Source: Oscillospiraceae bacterium (GTDB lineage: Bacteria; Bacillota; Clostridia; Oscillospirales; Acutalibacteraceae). From it: DNA of 64,000 bases. Of the stretch, positions 52,197-60,956 are shown piece by piece (position 1 is the stretch's first letter; each line of letters starts with the position of its first letter). The stretch is from NCBI GenBank assembly GCA_910574935.1, contig CAJTCU010000001.1, forward strand, positions 310,001 through 374,000, given 5' to 3'. A program made the position numbers and the translations under genes. A model generated the notes under the pieces. It searched no databases, was not told the origin of the DNA, and saw only the letters and a program-made list of their open reading frames with translations.

Positions 52197-53138
52197 ATGG
52201 CGCAACACGCAATTTTGCGATTTGAGAAACACAAGGGCAACCCGGCAAGACCACTGGAAGCCCACCACGAACGGAAAAAGGAGCAGTACGCCAGCAACCC
52301 GGACATTGACACCAGCCGGAGCAAGTACAATTTCCATATCGTCAAGCCGGAGGGGCGCTACTACCATTTCATTCAGAGCCGCATTGAACAGTCTGGGTGC
52401 AGAACGAGGAAAGACAGTACACGCTTTGTCGATACGCTGATAACCGCCAGCCCGGAGTTTTTCAAGAAGAAATCCCCGGAGGAAATACAGGCGTTTTTCA
52501 AAAGAGCGGCGGACTTCCTCATTGACCGGGTAGGCCAGGAAAATATCGTGTCGGCGATAGTACACATGGACGAGAAAACGCCCCACCTGCATTTGACCTT
52601 TGTTCCGCTGACGAAAGACAACCGCCTGTGCGCCAAAGAAATCATAGGCAACCGGGCCAATCTGACAAAGTGGCAGGACGATTTTCACGCCTATATGTTG
52701 GAGAAGTACCCCAGCTTGGAGCGTGGGGAGAGCGCAAGCAAAACGGGAAGAAAGCATATCCCCACCCGGCTTTTCAAACAGGCGGTTTCCCTCTCCAAAC
52801 AGGCGAGGGCGATTGAAGCCACGCTGGACGGTATCAATCCAATTAACGCCGGAAAGAAGAAAGAGGAAGCCCTCTCTATGCTCAAAAAGTGGTTTCCGCA
52901 GATGGAGAACTTCTCCGGGCAGTTGAAGAAATACAAGGTCACGATAAATGACCTCTTGGCAGAAAATGAAAAACTGGAGGCAAGGGCAAAGGCCAGCGAA
53001 AAGGACAAGATGAAAGGCGTTATGGAACGGGCAAAGCTGGAAAGCGAGTTACACAACATTCAACGGCTGGTTGACCGTATCCCGCCGGAAGTGCTGGCAG
53101 AGTTGAAGCGGCAACCGAACTATGGAAAGGAAAGGTGA
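52197..53138 (+). CDS. mobV: MobV/Pre-type relaxase
   Basis: 313 residues. MobV motif HMDEKTPHLH supplies the metal-binding HxDExxPHxH; FEKHKGNPARPLEAHHERKK and the N-terminal Asn/Arg region fit the family. It nicks the transfer origin for mobilisation by a helper. The C-terminal part is coiled coil. ATG 52197 is supported by AAAGGAG four to five bases upstream; the 59 extra upstream codons lack a site. Confidence 0.9.
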   Translation: MAQHAILRFEKHKGNPARPLEAHHERKKEQYASNPDIDTSRSKYNFHIVKPEGRYYHFIQSRIEQSGCRTRKDSTRFVDTLITASPEFFKKKSPEEIQAFFKRAADFLIDRVGQENIVSAIVHMDEKTPHLHLTFVPLTKDNRLCAKEIIGNRANLTKWQDDFHAYMLEKYPSLERGESASKTGRKHIPTRLFKQAVSLSKQARAIEATLDGINPINAGKKKEEALSMLKKWFPQMENFSGQLKKYKVTINDLLAENEKLEARAKASEKDKMKGVMERAKLESELHNIQRLVDRIPPEVLAELKRQPNYGKER

Positions 53139-53334
53139 TTTTATAACGAATATCAGATACAAAAAGGAAACAGAAATCGTGACTTTTCAAGGAAAGGAAA
53201 TCACGCTGGAAAATCTCTCCCCGGTATTTACACCGGAGCAGGAAGCGGCCAAACGCCGGGAACTGGAACAGCAGCTTTATGAGGTGTTCCGCAAGTACGC
53301 CGACAAGCGGCAGAAAGAGGAAGCCGGGGCGTAA
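53122..53334 (+). CDS. Small charged protein, unknown
   Basis: 70 residues, ITNIRYKKETEIVTFQGKEI, TLENLSPVFTPEQEAAKRRE and a basic/acidic helix. Starts inside the last codons of mobV. It is a conserved-looking accessory frame in this element type, between the relaxase and serine recombinase. No function recognised. Confidence 0.6.
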   Translation: MERKGDFITNIRYKKETEIVTFQGKEITLENLSPVFTPEQEAAKRRELEQQLYEVFRKYADKRQKEEAGA

Positions 53335-53428
53335 GTTTTTCCAGCCACATCATTGATTTACGGGGCTGTTGGCGGTATAATAAGACTGTCAGCAGCTCCG
53401 TTTCTTTTTTAAGAAAAGGAGCGACAAT

Positions 53429-54940
53429 ATGAATAATCGGATAGACGCAATCTATGCAAGACAATCGGTAGACAAAAAGGACAGCATTTCCATTGAAAGC
53501 CAGATTGAGTTTTGCAAATACGAATTGAAAGGCGGTAGTTGCAGGGAATACACAGATAAAGGATACAGCGGCAAAAACACAGACCGCCCGAAATTTCAAG
53601 AGTTGGTGCGGGATATTAAAAAGGGCCTGATAGCAAAAGTCATTGTCTACAAACTTGACCGTATCAGCCGTTCCATTCTGGATTTCGCAACCATGATGGA
53701 GCTGTTCCAGCAGTACAATGTGGAGTTTGTTTCTTCCACGGAAAAGTTTGATACTTCAACCCCGATGGGCCGGGCCATGCTGAATATTTGTATCGTGTTC
53801 GCACAGTTGGAACGGGAAACGATACAAAAGCGGGTGACGGACGCTTACTATTCCCGCAGTCAGCGGGGCTTCAAGATGGGCGGGAAAGCCCCCTATGGCT
53901 TCCATACGGAGCCTATCAAGATGGACGGTATCAATACAAAGCGGCTGGTAGTGAAGCCGGAGGAAGCGGCAAATATCCGGCTGATGTTTGAAATGTACGC
54001 CGAGCCGACAACTTCCTATGGGGACATTACCCGGCACTTTGCGGAACAGGGCATTTTATTTAATGGCCGGGAACTGATACGCCCCACGCTGGCGCAGATG
54101 TTACGCAACCCCGTCTATGTGCAGGCGGACTTGGATGTGTACGAGTTTTTCAAGAGCCAGGGGACGGTGCTTGTCAATGACGCCGCCGACTTCACGGGCA
54201 TGAACGGGTGTTATCTCTATCAAGGCCGGGATGTGAAGCCGGGCAAGGCCCAAAGCCTGAAAGACCAAATGCTGGTGCTTGCGCCCCATGAGGGGATTGT
54301 CCCCTCGGATATATGGCTGACCTGCCGCAAGAAGCTGATGAACAACATGAAAATCCAGTCCGCCCGGAAAGCCACCCATACATGGCTGGCGGGGAAAATC
54401 AAGTGCGGGAACTGCGGGTACGCCCTTATGAGTATCTTCAATCCCTCCGGCAGACAGTACCTCCGCTGTACGAAACGGCTGGACAACAAAAGCTGTCCCG
54501 GCTGTGGGAAAATCATCACGGCGGAACTGGAAGCGGTGGTGTATCGGCAGATGGTGAAAAAGCTGGACAGCTACAAGACACTGACGGGCAGGAAGAAAGC
54601 GGCAAAGGCCAATCCCAAAATCACCGCCCTGCAAGTGGAACTTGCCCATGTGGATAGCGAGATTGAAAAGTTGCTGGACAGTCTGACAGGCGCAAATAAT
54701 GTGCTGCTCTCCTATGTGAATGTGAAGATAGCCGAACTGGACGGACGCAAGCAGGAACTTCTGGCGAAGATGGCGGAGTTGACCGTGGAAGCCATCAGCC
54801 CGGAACAGGTCAGCCAGATTTCCGGCTACCTCGACACTTGGAAGAACGTATCCTTTGACGACAAGCGGCGGGTGGTGGATTTGATGATTACCACCATTGC
54901 CGCCACAAGCGACAGCTTAAACATCACATGGAAAATCTGA
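53429..54940 (+). CDS. Large serine recombinase (TnpX/TndX type)
   Basis: 503 residues. Catalytic domain: AIYARQSVDKKDSISIESQI with nucleophile S13, YKLDRISRS, and STPMGRAMLNICIVFAQLERE. A recombinase domain (GKAPYGFHTEP...), zinc ribbon KCGNCGYAL...CPGCG and coiled coil follow. ATG 53429 follows AAGGAG. It sits at the right end of the element, 33 bp from the terminal inverted repeat, and should catalyse its excision and integration. All key residues are present. Confidence 0.94.
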   Translation: MNNRIDAIYARQSVDKKDSISIESQIEFCKYELKGGSCREYTDKGYSGKNTDRPKFQELVRDIKKGLIAKVIVYKLDRISRSILDFATMMELFQQYNVEFVSSTEKFDTSTPMGRAMLNICIVFAQLERETIQKRVTDAYYSRSQRGFKMGGKAPYGFHTEPIKMDGINTKRLVVKPEEAANIRLMFEMYAEPTTSYGDITRHFAEQGILFNGRELIRPTLAQMLRNPVYVQADLDVYEFFKSQGTVLVNDAADFTGMNGCYLYQGRDVKPGKAQSLKDQMLVLAPHEGIVPSDIWLTCRKKLMNNMKIQSARKATHTWLAGKIKCGNCGYALMSIFNPSGRQYLRCTKRLDNKSCPGCGKIITAELEAVVYRQMVKKLDSYKTLTGRKKAAKANPKITALQVELAHVDSEIEKLLDSLTGANNVLLSYVNVKIAELDGRKQELLAKMAELTVEAISPEQVSQISGYLDTWKNVSFDDKRRVVDLMITTIAATSDSLNITWKI

Positions 54941-55337
54941 CGGGCATATCAGCGCCCGTCAGACCGTTACCTTGTGTAGTCCCTTGTAAACTGTACTTTA
55001 GGTTTGTCGCAAGACTGCCCGATAACGACATTTGCAGAATAGATTCCAATGCGGTTTTCCAATCTTCCGTAGTTCGTAACAGCTGTTTCTCTTGCTCCGT
55101 TAAGGCTTTCCACTGTTCGACCGTTTCGATGTATAGCTCTCTGGCTGCTTTCTCATGTAAAAAGCTACCCTCAATGACTAAATCACAATCATAAGGATCG
55201 TTAAAGACTGTGGGTGGAGCAGGAGATATCATACCATCAAAGAGTTCATGCTGCCATTTAGGTTTCTGCTCTCCGCTGGGTGTATTTATCCTATCGCGAA
55301 TAAAGCATCTATATTTATAAAGCTTGGGTATCTCCAT
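54924..55337 (-). pseudogene. DUF2971 gene, 5' half (split by element)
   Basis: From ATG 55337: MEIPKLYKYRCFIRDRIN, FDGMISPAPPTVFNDPYDC (the typical DUF2971 N-terminus), then a helical region to LSGSLATNLKY at 54994. The frame then runs into the inverted repeat and ends inside the element at 54924. The continuation is at 47005-47535. Native upstream signals are intact, so a truncated product of about 115 residues plus tail could be made. Confidence 0.85.
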
Positions 55338-55373
55338 GTCAGTCTCTCCTATGTGAGTTTGTATAAGTTCGCA

Positions 55374-55934
55374 TTATTCAGCACAAATGAGTTTCAGCGC
55401 GTCCTCTTCTTTCATTTTGCCTGCCAGATAACTGTCCCTGGCCTGCATCGCTCTGTCCAGCCACGCGTAATAGTCAGCATAGCTCAAATTTTTATTCGCT
55501 GGATTTGCTCCCATATTGTCCGTTCTCTCATACCGTTTGTACATCCTGCGCTTGGCCCGGTCGAACTCCTCAATGACCTTTTTGCTTTGGGCCTGCAGTT
55601 TATGTTTCAAGAATGGAGCCAATTCCTTGCAGGTCTTTCCGTCTTTCAGCACCCTGTCGCAATACAGGGTGCGCTTTTTTGTTTTGGGAATGAAATAGCG
55701 GCCACAGCATTCGCACAGAGAAATAGTGGGGTTGAACTCGATAAAATGAACCAGCAAAAAGTAATAGTAATCTTTCAGAGAGCGAAACCTGTAGCGAGAG
55801 GTCCATCCCTCTCCAAACTCAAAAATCTGAGTAAAAGCCAGCATTTGTAAATAGCTATGTTTCTTTTTAATATCAGGCGGCAGCCCCTTCCTCATGTCGC
55901 TTAGGATCTCGTTCATCCTCATCTGGAGAATCAT
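55374..55934 (-). CDS. DUF6076 family protein (C-terminal domain)
   Basis: 186 residues with a zinc-ribbon-like CECCGRYFIPKTKKRTLYCDR and CKELAPF, the DUF6076 signature. Known members are longer, with a helical N-terminal part; here the start ATG 55934 overlaps the stop of the 135-residue gene by 4 bp, so the pair may represent a split version of one protein or a frameshift. Function unknown; zinc-binding inferred from cysteines. Confidence 0.7.
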   Translation of the reverse strand: MILQMRMNEILSDMRKGLPPDIKKKHSYLQMLAFTQIFEFGEGWTSRYRFRSLKDYYYFLLVHFIEFNPTISLCECCGRYFIPKTKKRTLYCDRVLKDGKTCKELAPFLKHKLQAQSKKVIEEFDRAKRRMYKRYERTDNMGANPANKNLSYADYYAWLDRAMQARDSYLAGKMKEEDALKLICAE

Positions 55935-56338
55935 CGCCTCACTACAAACAGCAAAATCCTATCAGCCGCCCGATAGATGTACAAGCCGGTTCCGTTATCC
56001 TCCGGCACTTGATCTTCCAGAGAGGTTCGGGTCAGAGTACCGTGCAGGGGATGCTCAGACTCCAGTGAAGTTACTAAATCATTTGCGGTGTCCACCAAAA
56101 ACTGGAACTCCTCTACATCAACTTCTTCCATGCACCTTTCTGCAGATAAATTGGATGCAGAGTAGGCAAGAAGATCAACGATTGCCGCATATGGGCCGAA
56201 TTCCAGTTCAGAAAAAGTGATAATCTCCTGTTCAACAGTAGTGCTTTCCAAGCAGATTTTTCCGTTTATAGTGGCAAGTTCTCTTTCAATTTTTCCGTCC
56301 GGGAGAACTTCTACATACAGTGCACAGTCCTTTTTCAT
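55931..56338 (-). CDS. Unknown 135-residue protein upstream of DUF6076
   Basis: MKKDCALYVEVLPDGKIERE, then FGPYAAIVDLLAYSASN and VDTANDLVTSLESEHP; soluble acidic protein. ATG 56338 with AGAGGAG. Ends 4 bp inside the DUF6076 start, so translation is coupled; it may form the N-terminal portion of the family. No family recognised on its own. Confidence 0.6.
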   Translation of the reverse strand: MKKDCALYVEVLPDGKIERELATINGKICLESTTVEQEIITFSELEFGPYAAIVDLLAYSASNLSAERCMEEVDVEEFQFLVDTANDLVTSLESEHPLHGTLTRTSLEDQVPEDNGTGLYIYRAADRILLFVVRR

Positions 56339-56529
56339 GGGTATCTCCTCTGTCTGAAAGTGAACTTTGCCATTTAAGCAAAAGATCACTTGTGGATTTC
56401 AAAGTGAAATCTTTTCTTGTATTATAGCATAAGAGCAGGAAAACGGAAAGTCCTTTTGAAATATGGCGATTGGTAACATGAATACTGCTCCCACTTTTCA
56501 CAGAGCGGCAAACTGAAAGGAGGGTTTCA

Positions 56530-57495
56530 ATGACTCAAAATCAAACCAAACTTCGCCTGATCCGAATGTCCGAAGTGGAAACCCAGGAGGTACACTGGCT
56601 CTGGCATCCCTACATACCAGAGGGCAAGCTGACCATCATCCAAGGCAACCCCGGCGAGGGAAAGACCACACTTGCACTATGGATCGCCGCCATGTGCAGT
56701 CAAGGGTTAGCGCTACCTGACATGGACCCGACCTCACCCATTAACATTCTCTATCAGACCGCTGAGGACGGCCTGGGTGACACAATCAAGCCCCGACTCA
56801 TGACCGCCGGTACTGACCTCAACCGCATCATCTGCATCGACGAAACTGAGCACTCCCTTTCCCTGCTGGATGAGCGCATTGAGAAAGCGGTCAAAGAAAC
56901 CAATGCCAAGCTGATGATCCTCGACCCGCTCCAAGGCTACCTGGGCCGGAACGTGGATATGAATCGCGCCAACGAGATTCGGGATGTGCTCAAGCGTCTC
57001 ACCACCATTGCCGAGCAGAATGGCTGCGCAATCGTTTTGATTGGCCACCTCAACAAAGCTGTGGGCTCCAACAGTGCCTACCGTGGCCTGGGATCTATGG
57101 ACTTCCGCGCCGCTGCCCGGAGCGTTCTGCTGGTAGGCAGAATGAGAAAAGACCCAGGCATTCGTGTTATCGTCCACGATAAATCCTCTCTCGCTCCGGA
57201 GGGGAAGTCAATTGCGTTCTCTATCGAGGATGGCGCTCTGCATTGGGTTGAGGGTTATGACATAATTACCGCAGAAGATTTGTTGAACGGCGGGCCAGCA
57301 AATTCCAAGGTCGAGCAGACCGAAAAATTAGTAAGGGAGCAACTGGCAAAGGGGCCTACACCAGTTAAGGAAATTCAAAAACTCGTCAAGCAGGCGGGGA
57401 TTTCATCAAGAACACTGGACATCGCAAAGAAAAATATGCGCGATGTGGTTTCAAGGAAGGAGGGTGGACATTGGAAATGGGTGTTGATAAGTTGA
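56530..57495 (+). CDS. RepA-like AAA ATPase (AAA_25)
   Basis: 321 residues. Walker A GNPGEGKTT, Walker B-like KLMILDPLQGYLG, sensor phrase IVLIGHLNKAVGSNSAYRGLGS and arginine DFRAAARSVLL, typical of RepA/KaiC-like hexameric helicases of plasmids and mobilisable elements. A winged-helix-like C-terminus follows. ATG 56530 has AAAGGAGGG. It should support replication or processing of the excised element. Intact counterpart of the decayed gene at 21329-22267. Confidence 0.88.
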   Translation: MTQNQTKLRLIRMSEVETQEVHWLWHPYIPEGKLTIIQGNPGEGKTTLALWIAAMCSQGLALPDMDPTSPINILYQTAEDGLGDTIKPRLMTAGTDLNRIICIDETEHSLSLLDERIEKAVKETNAKLMILDPLQGYLGRNVDMNRANEIRDVLKRLTTIAEQNGCAIVLIGHLNKAVGSNSAYRGLGSMDFRAAARSVLLVGRMRKDPGIRVIVHDKSSLAPEGKSIAFSIEDGALHWVEGYDIITAEDLLNGGPANSKVEQTEKLVREQLAKGPTPVKEIQKLVKQAGISSRTLDIAKKNMRDVVSRKEGGHWKWVLIS

Positions 57496-57964
57496 AGGGC
57501 GTAAGAGCGCAAAGGCACTTAAGGTGTGTTCTTCTATTTTGTGTCCTTGATATTATGGTTGCATATATCTTGTGTGCGGCAAGAACACAGATAAACAAGG
57601 TTTGCGTCCTTGCGTTCTTCCATGCCTCGGGTCAGCCAAGTGACAGCCACCCGCTGTTTCGCCCGTGTCGGCCCCGTGGGGCGCATTTATGGGCCAGGTG
57701 GGGTAGGAACCGCAGCCCGCCAGTACAGGCCCGTGTGGGGCCGCACAGGGGCGATTCTGAGAGCGCAAAGGGTTGACGCGCAGATATTTTTCTTTTCTGC
57801 AAATGCCCTAAACTTGAAAATCCGCAACCGATTGTGTCCTACAAAAAACCTCCCCTTTGGGGAGGGCAAGCAGAGCGCTCGTCCGACGTTGTCGGACGGC
57901 ACATAAGCGGGCAGTAGCCCGCACCCACTTCGGTGAAAGACCGCTATACGATTGGAGGAATCAC
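57496..57964. other. Conserved noncoding region, oriT candidate
   Basis: No gene. Contains hairpins CTCCCCTTTGGGGAG (about 57851-57865) and GTCCGAC / GTCGGAC (57883-57899), both conserved at 22268-22737, just before the mobC ribosome site. Position and conservation suggest a transfer origin; not proven. Confidence 0.45.
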
Positions 57965-58285
57965 ATGAGTAATAAAAAGGACAGGGCTTTTACAGTCCGA
58001 TTCACGGAAGAACAATTCCAGCACATTTTGGAGCAGGCAGAATTGGCTATGATGTCACCCAGCAACTACCTCCGCGCAGCGGCGATGCGCGGCAAGGTAA
58101 ACGTCATTCTTGACGGTAAGTTGGTGGCGCGAGAGTTGAAAGCCATCGGCAATAACCTCAACCAGCTGACGGTGCTGGCGAACGTGGGCCACATCAATAC
58201 GGTGCATTTGGAGCAGGCACATGAGGATTTGAGCAAGCTCTACGATACATTTTTCGCACTGACCGACAAGGAGGCGCGCCAATAG
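57965..58285 (+). CDS. mobC: MobC-like relaxosome protein
   Basis: 106 residues. Ribbon-helix-helix start KKDRAFTVRFTEEQFQHILE, then MSPSNYLRAAAMRGKVNVIL and the MobC helix ELKAIGNNLNQLTVLANVG. It binds the transfer origin and helps the relaxase. ATG 57965 has TTGGAGG. The stop codon overlaps the relaxase start region, as usual for mobC-mobA pairs. Intact counterpart of 22738. Confidence 0.9.
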   Translation: MSNKKDRAFTVRFTEEQFQHILEQAELAMMSPSNYLRAAAMRGKVNVILDGKLVARELKAIGNNLNQLTVLANVGHINTVHLEQAHEDLSKLYDTFFALTDKEARQ

Positions 58286-59634
58286 CTACCGTCAATTTTA
58301 TCCGATACCAAAAGCAATCTACCACAGCGCTAAGCAAGGTTGCAGCCTATATTTCTCAAGAGCAGAAGACCCAAGACGATTTTTCCGGTCAGAAATTCGT
58401 CAGCGGAACCAACTGCTCTCCGCAGTTCGCGGCGCAAGAGTTCAGAGCAACCCGCGCGGCCTGCCACAAAGATAGTCCTGTGTGGTTCTATCATTATACG
58501 CAATCATTCTCGCCGGACGAGTCTATTACCGGGGAACAGGCTCACAAATTGGCGATGGAGTTTGCGGAAAAGTCTTGGCCTGACAGCCAGATTCTGGTGG
58601 CAACCCACATTGATAGGGAGCACATTCACTCGCATTTTCTGGTCAATGCAGTGTGCTACGAGAGCGGCTATATGCTCCGCCAGGGGCCGACTACGCTCAC
58701 AAAGTTACGAAAGCTCTCCGATGAAATCTGCTTGGCTCATGGGTTCTCGGTGCTATCTCCTGATCTTCCCAAGCACAGTAAGCAGCTTAGTGCCCGCGAG
58801 TACCGTTCCATGGAGAAGAACCAGAGCTGGAAGATGCAGCTGGTGATTGCCATCGAGGACGCCATGGCGCTGGCGCGATCCAAGAATCATTTCATCAAGC
58901 TGTTAAGGGAAAAGGGCTATCAGGTCAAGTGGACAGACGAGCGAAAGAGCATCACGTATACCACACCTAGCGGTATGAAGTGCCGTGATGTTAAGTTATA
59001 TGAATCAAAATTTCTGAAGGAGATGATGGAGAATGAGTTCGAACTTCGAGCGAAAATCCTTGGGGGAATTGAAAGACCAGGCTCGCAGGCTGGCGCAGGC
59101 GGCATCAGAGATGGAGCCTTGCCTGACAGTAACAGAGAAAAGCTGGAAGGCTTTGATTGGCCTGCAAGATACGCTAGTTCAGTTGCTAGTGGAGGTGCAA
59201 ACAGCGGAAGCGCGGCTGGCAACCAAAGAGGAACTGGTGGAGTACCTCGACCAGCGAGTGCAGGAGTTGGAGAATTGCACTCTGAAAATGCAGTCCTCAG
59301 CGCAGAGGTTCCAGCGGGAGATGGAACGGTCTGCCTCAGAGATAGCGAAGAACTTGTCGTTACAGGCTGGGAGAATGAGCGAAGATTTTTCGAGGAATCT
59401 CTACTTGGAGCAGGAGAGAATGAGGAAACACACGGACAGACTGTTCTGGACAGCGCTGATTCCATCGGTGGCGCTGGTGATTTTGGAACTGATCTCGCAT
59501 ATCTTTCCGCTGATATTGCCGGGATAATTGATGACCGTCGTCCGCAGGACAGCGCGACCTTGAAGAAACAGAAGAATAAAAAGCGCGCGCTGGGTCAGAA
59601 ACCTGACGAGCGTGACTTTGAACAGAAGATGTAA
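58282..59634 (+). CDS. Relaxase with non-canonical ATA start
   Basis: 450 residues of the MobA/VirD2-like relaxase family. ATVNFIRYQKQSTTALSKVA carries the N-terminal catalytic Tyr region; HIDREHIHSHFLVNAV is the metal-binding motif. In related proteins the first codon is ATG of MATVNF; here it is ATA (58282-58284) just after AAGGAGG. No ATG, GTG or TTG lies close by; GTG 58480 would lose the tyrosine. After residue 255 the frame is low-complexity Gly/Ala/Ser because another gene is nested there. Coupled to mobC. Confidence 0.78.
   Translation: MATVNFIRYQKQSTTALSKVAAYISQEQKTQDDFSGQKFVSGTNCSPQFAAQEFRATRAACHKDSPVWFYHYTQSFSPDESITGEQAHKLAMEFAEKSWPDSQILVATHIDREHIHSHFLVNAVCYESGYMLRQGPTTLTKLRKLSDEICLAHGFSVLSPDLPKHSKQLSAREYRSMEKNQSWKMQLVIAIEDAMALARSKNHFIKLLREKGYQVKWTDERKSITYTTPSGMKCRDVKLYESKFLKEMMENEFELRAKILGGIERPGSQAGAGGIRDGALPDSNREKLEGFDWPARYASSVASGGANSGSAAGNQRGTGGVPRPASAGVGELHSENAVLSAEVPAGDGTVCLRDSEELVVTGWENERRFFEESLLGAGENEETHGQTVLDSADSIGGAGDFGTDLAYLSADIAGIIDDRRPQDSATLKKQKNKKRALGQKPDERDFEQKM
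59033..59527 (+). CDS. Nested coiled-coil membrane protein (MbeB/MobB-like)
   Basis: 164 residues encoded wholly inside the relaxase gene in another frame. MSSNFERKSLGELKDQARRL, long he heptad region (TVTEKSWKALIGLQDTLVQL to RKHTDRLF) and one C-terminal helix FWTALIPSVALVILELISHI. Codon periodicity and amphipathic pattern favour this frame, while the relaxase frame is Gly/Ser-rich. Layout equals ColE1-type mobilisation genes, where mbeB overlaps mbeA. Likely anchors or stabilises the relaxosome. Confidence 0.75.
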   Translation: MSSNFERKSLGELKDQARRLAQAASEMEPCLTVTEKSWKALIGLQDTLVQLLVEVQTAEARLATKEELVEYLDQRVQELENCTLKMQSSAQRFQREMERSASEIAKNLSLQAGRMSEDFSRNLYLEQERMRKHTDRLFWTALIPSVALVILELISHIFPLILPG

Positions 59635-59646
59635 GGGGGAATTTAT

Positions 59647-60807
59647 TTGGCAAGTATCAAGCAGTTAGATGAACGTAAATTCAAGATTACTGTCAGCAAT
59701 GGCTACCGTCCGGATGGCAGGAAAATTTCAAAGGCTAAGACGATTACTGTGCCGGAAAGGGTGGGCAAACGCGGTATCCGGCAGTACGTTTCTCATGCCG
59801 CTGAGGAAATGGAGCGTACCATTAAGCAGGGCTTCTGTGAGGATGGGGAGATGACCTTTGAGGAATACTCCTTGCGCTGGCTGGACAGGCAGGTAAAGTA
59901 TGCAGCGGGTACTATCGCCAGCTACCGGCGAATGTTGAAAGTAACCTACCCTTTCATCGGAGCCATCAAGCTGAATAAGTTGCGGCCCATTGCTCTGGAG
60001 AATATGCTGGTGGAGCTTCGCAAGCGCAGTAATCACGGCAAGCCTGTGCAGGAGGCCACAGTGCAGAAATATTTGACGGTGGTATCAGCGGTGCTCAGTG
60101 ATGCCAAGCGGAACGAAATCATCCAGAAGAACCCGGCACGGATGATTGACTTGCCCGGCACTGAAAAGCGCGAGCAGTTTATTCCCAGCGAGGAAGATGC
60201 AAACCGTTTCCTCAATGCTCTCCTTGACGAGCCGCAGGAGTACAAAATTTTCTATGTGCTGGCACTCTACACCGGGTGCCGCCGGGGTGAACTCTGCGCT
60301 CTGAGGTGGCACGACTTTATCATGACCGACAAATACCGTTGCGTACTTACGGTCAGCCGTTCCAGGAGTAATGTGCCTGGTTTGGGTGTGCAGGAGGGGC
60401 CGACCAAGAACGGCCGCAGCCGTACTATTGTTATCGAGGAAGATATCATGTCGTTGCTACAAGGATACTGCTGTTACAAGACGGCCCAGGCAGAAAAGAT
60501 TGGGCGCGAGGTTAGCCCATATCTGTTCGCTGACGAGTACGGTAACTTTATCCACCCGGACACATTCACAAAGCATCTGCGGAAGATTTTTAGGGAGAAC
60601 GATTTTCCTGAATCTTTCCATCTACACACCCTGCGCCATTATGTGATCTCATCTTTACTGCATCATGGCGTGGACAAGCAGACGGTTGCTGAACTGGCAG
60701 GCCATGCCGATACTTCTTTCTTGGAGCGTACCTACTGTCACCCGCAGATGGAGTTGAAGAAACAGGCCGCAAGCGTCATGACAGATGTGCTCCTGCACAG
60801 TGCATAA
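59647..60807 (+). CDS. Tyrosine recombinase Int1
   Basis: 386 residues. N-terminal arm-binding domain (1-60), core-binding SAM-like domain (70-170) and catalytic domain with R212 (TGCRRGE), H327-R330 (HTLR), H353 (AGHADTS) and nucleophile Y363 (ERTYCH). TTG 59647 follows AAGGGGGA by six bases and is the only sensible start. It should integrate the island at tRNA-Arg(CCG). A truncated relative lies at 39300-39932. Confidence 0.92.
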   Translation: MASIKQLDERKFKITVSNGYRPDGRKISKAKTITVPERVGKRGIRQYVSHAAEEMERTIKQGFCEDGEMTFEEYSLRWLDRQVKYAAGTIASYRRMLKVTYPFIGAIKLNKLRPIALENMLVELRKRSNHGKPVQEATVQKYLTVVSAVLSDAKRNEIIQKNPARMIDLPGTEKREQFIPSEEDANRFLNALLDEPQEYKIFYVLALYTGCRRGELCALRWHDFIMTDKYRCVLTVSRSRSNVPGLGVQEGPTKNGRSRTIVIEEDIMSLLQGYCCYKTAQAEKIGREVSPYLFADEYGNFIHPDTFTKHLRKIFRENDFPESFHLHTLRHYVISSLLHHGVDKQTVAELAGHADTSFLERTYCHPQMELKKQAASVMTDVLLHSA

Positions 60808-60956
60808 CAGCAGGGTGATGGACATACAGACCATCATAGCAAGAGCATTTTGTTGGGTAGGTAGAAAGTGAAAACGCCCATGGACTTCCGACAGACGGTG
60901 TGGTATTGTGAGGTTGCCTCAACAGGGCAAATCACAACAGGAAAGAGGTTATTATA

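Larger units (their letters stand above)
47541..54993. mobile_element. 7.45-kb serine-recombinase mobilisable element inserted in DUF2971 gene
   Basis: Bounded by 20-bp inverted repeats with one mismatch: CAGTTTACAAGGAACTACAC (47541-47560) and the complement of CAGTTTACAAGGGACTACAC (54974-54993). Carries a small pseudogene, SMI1/KNR4 gene, XRE regulator, MBL gene, cysteine-rich VLP gene, RepA_N, MobV relaxase, small gene and a large serine recombinase at one end. Layout resembles TnpX/TndX-type elements. The two DUF2971 halves abut its ends. Confidence 0.85.
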
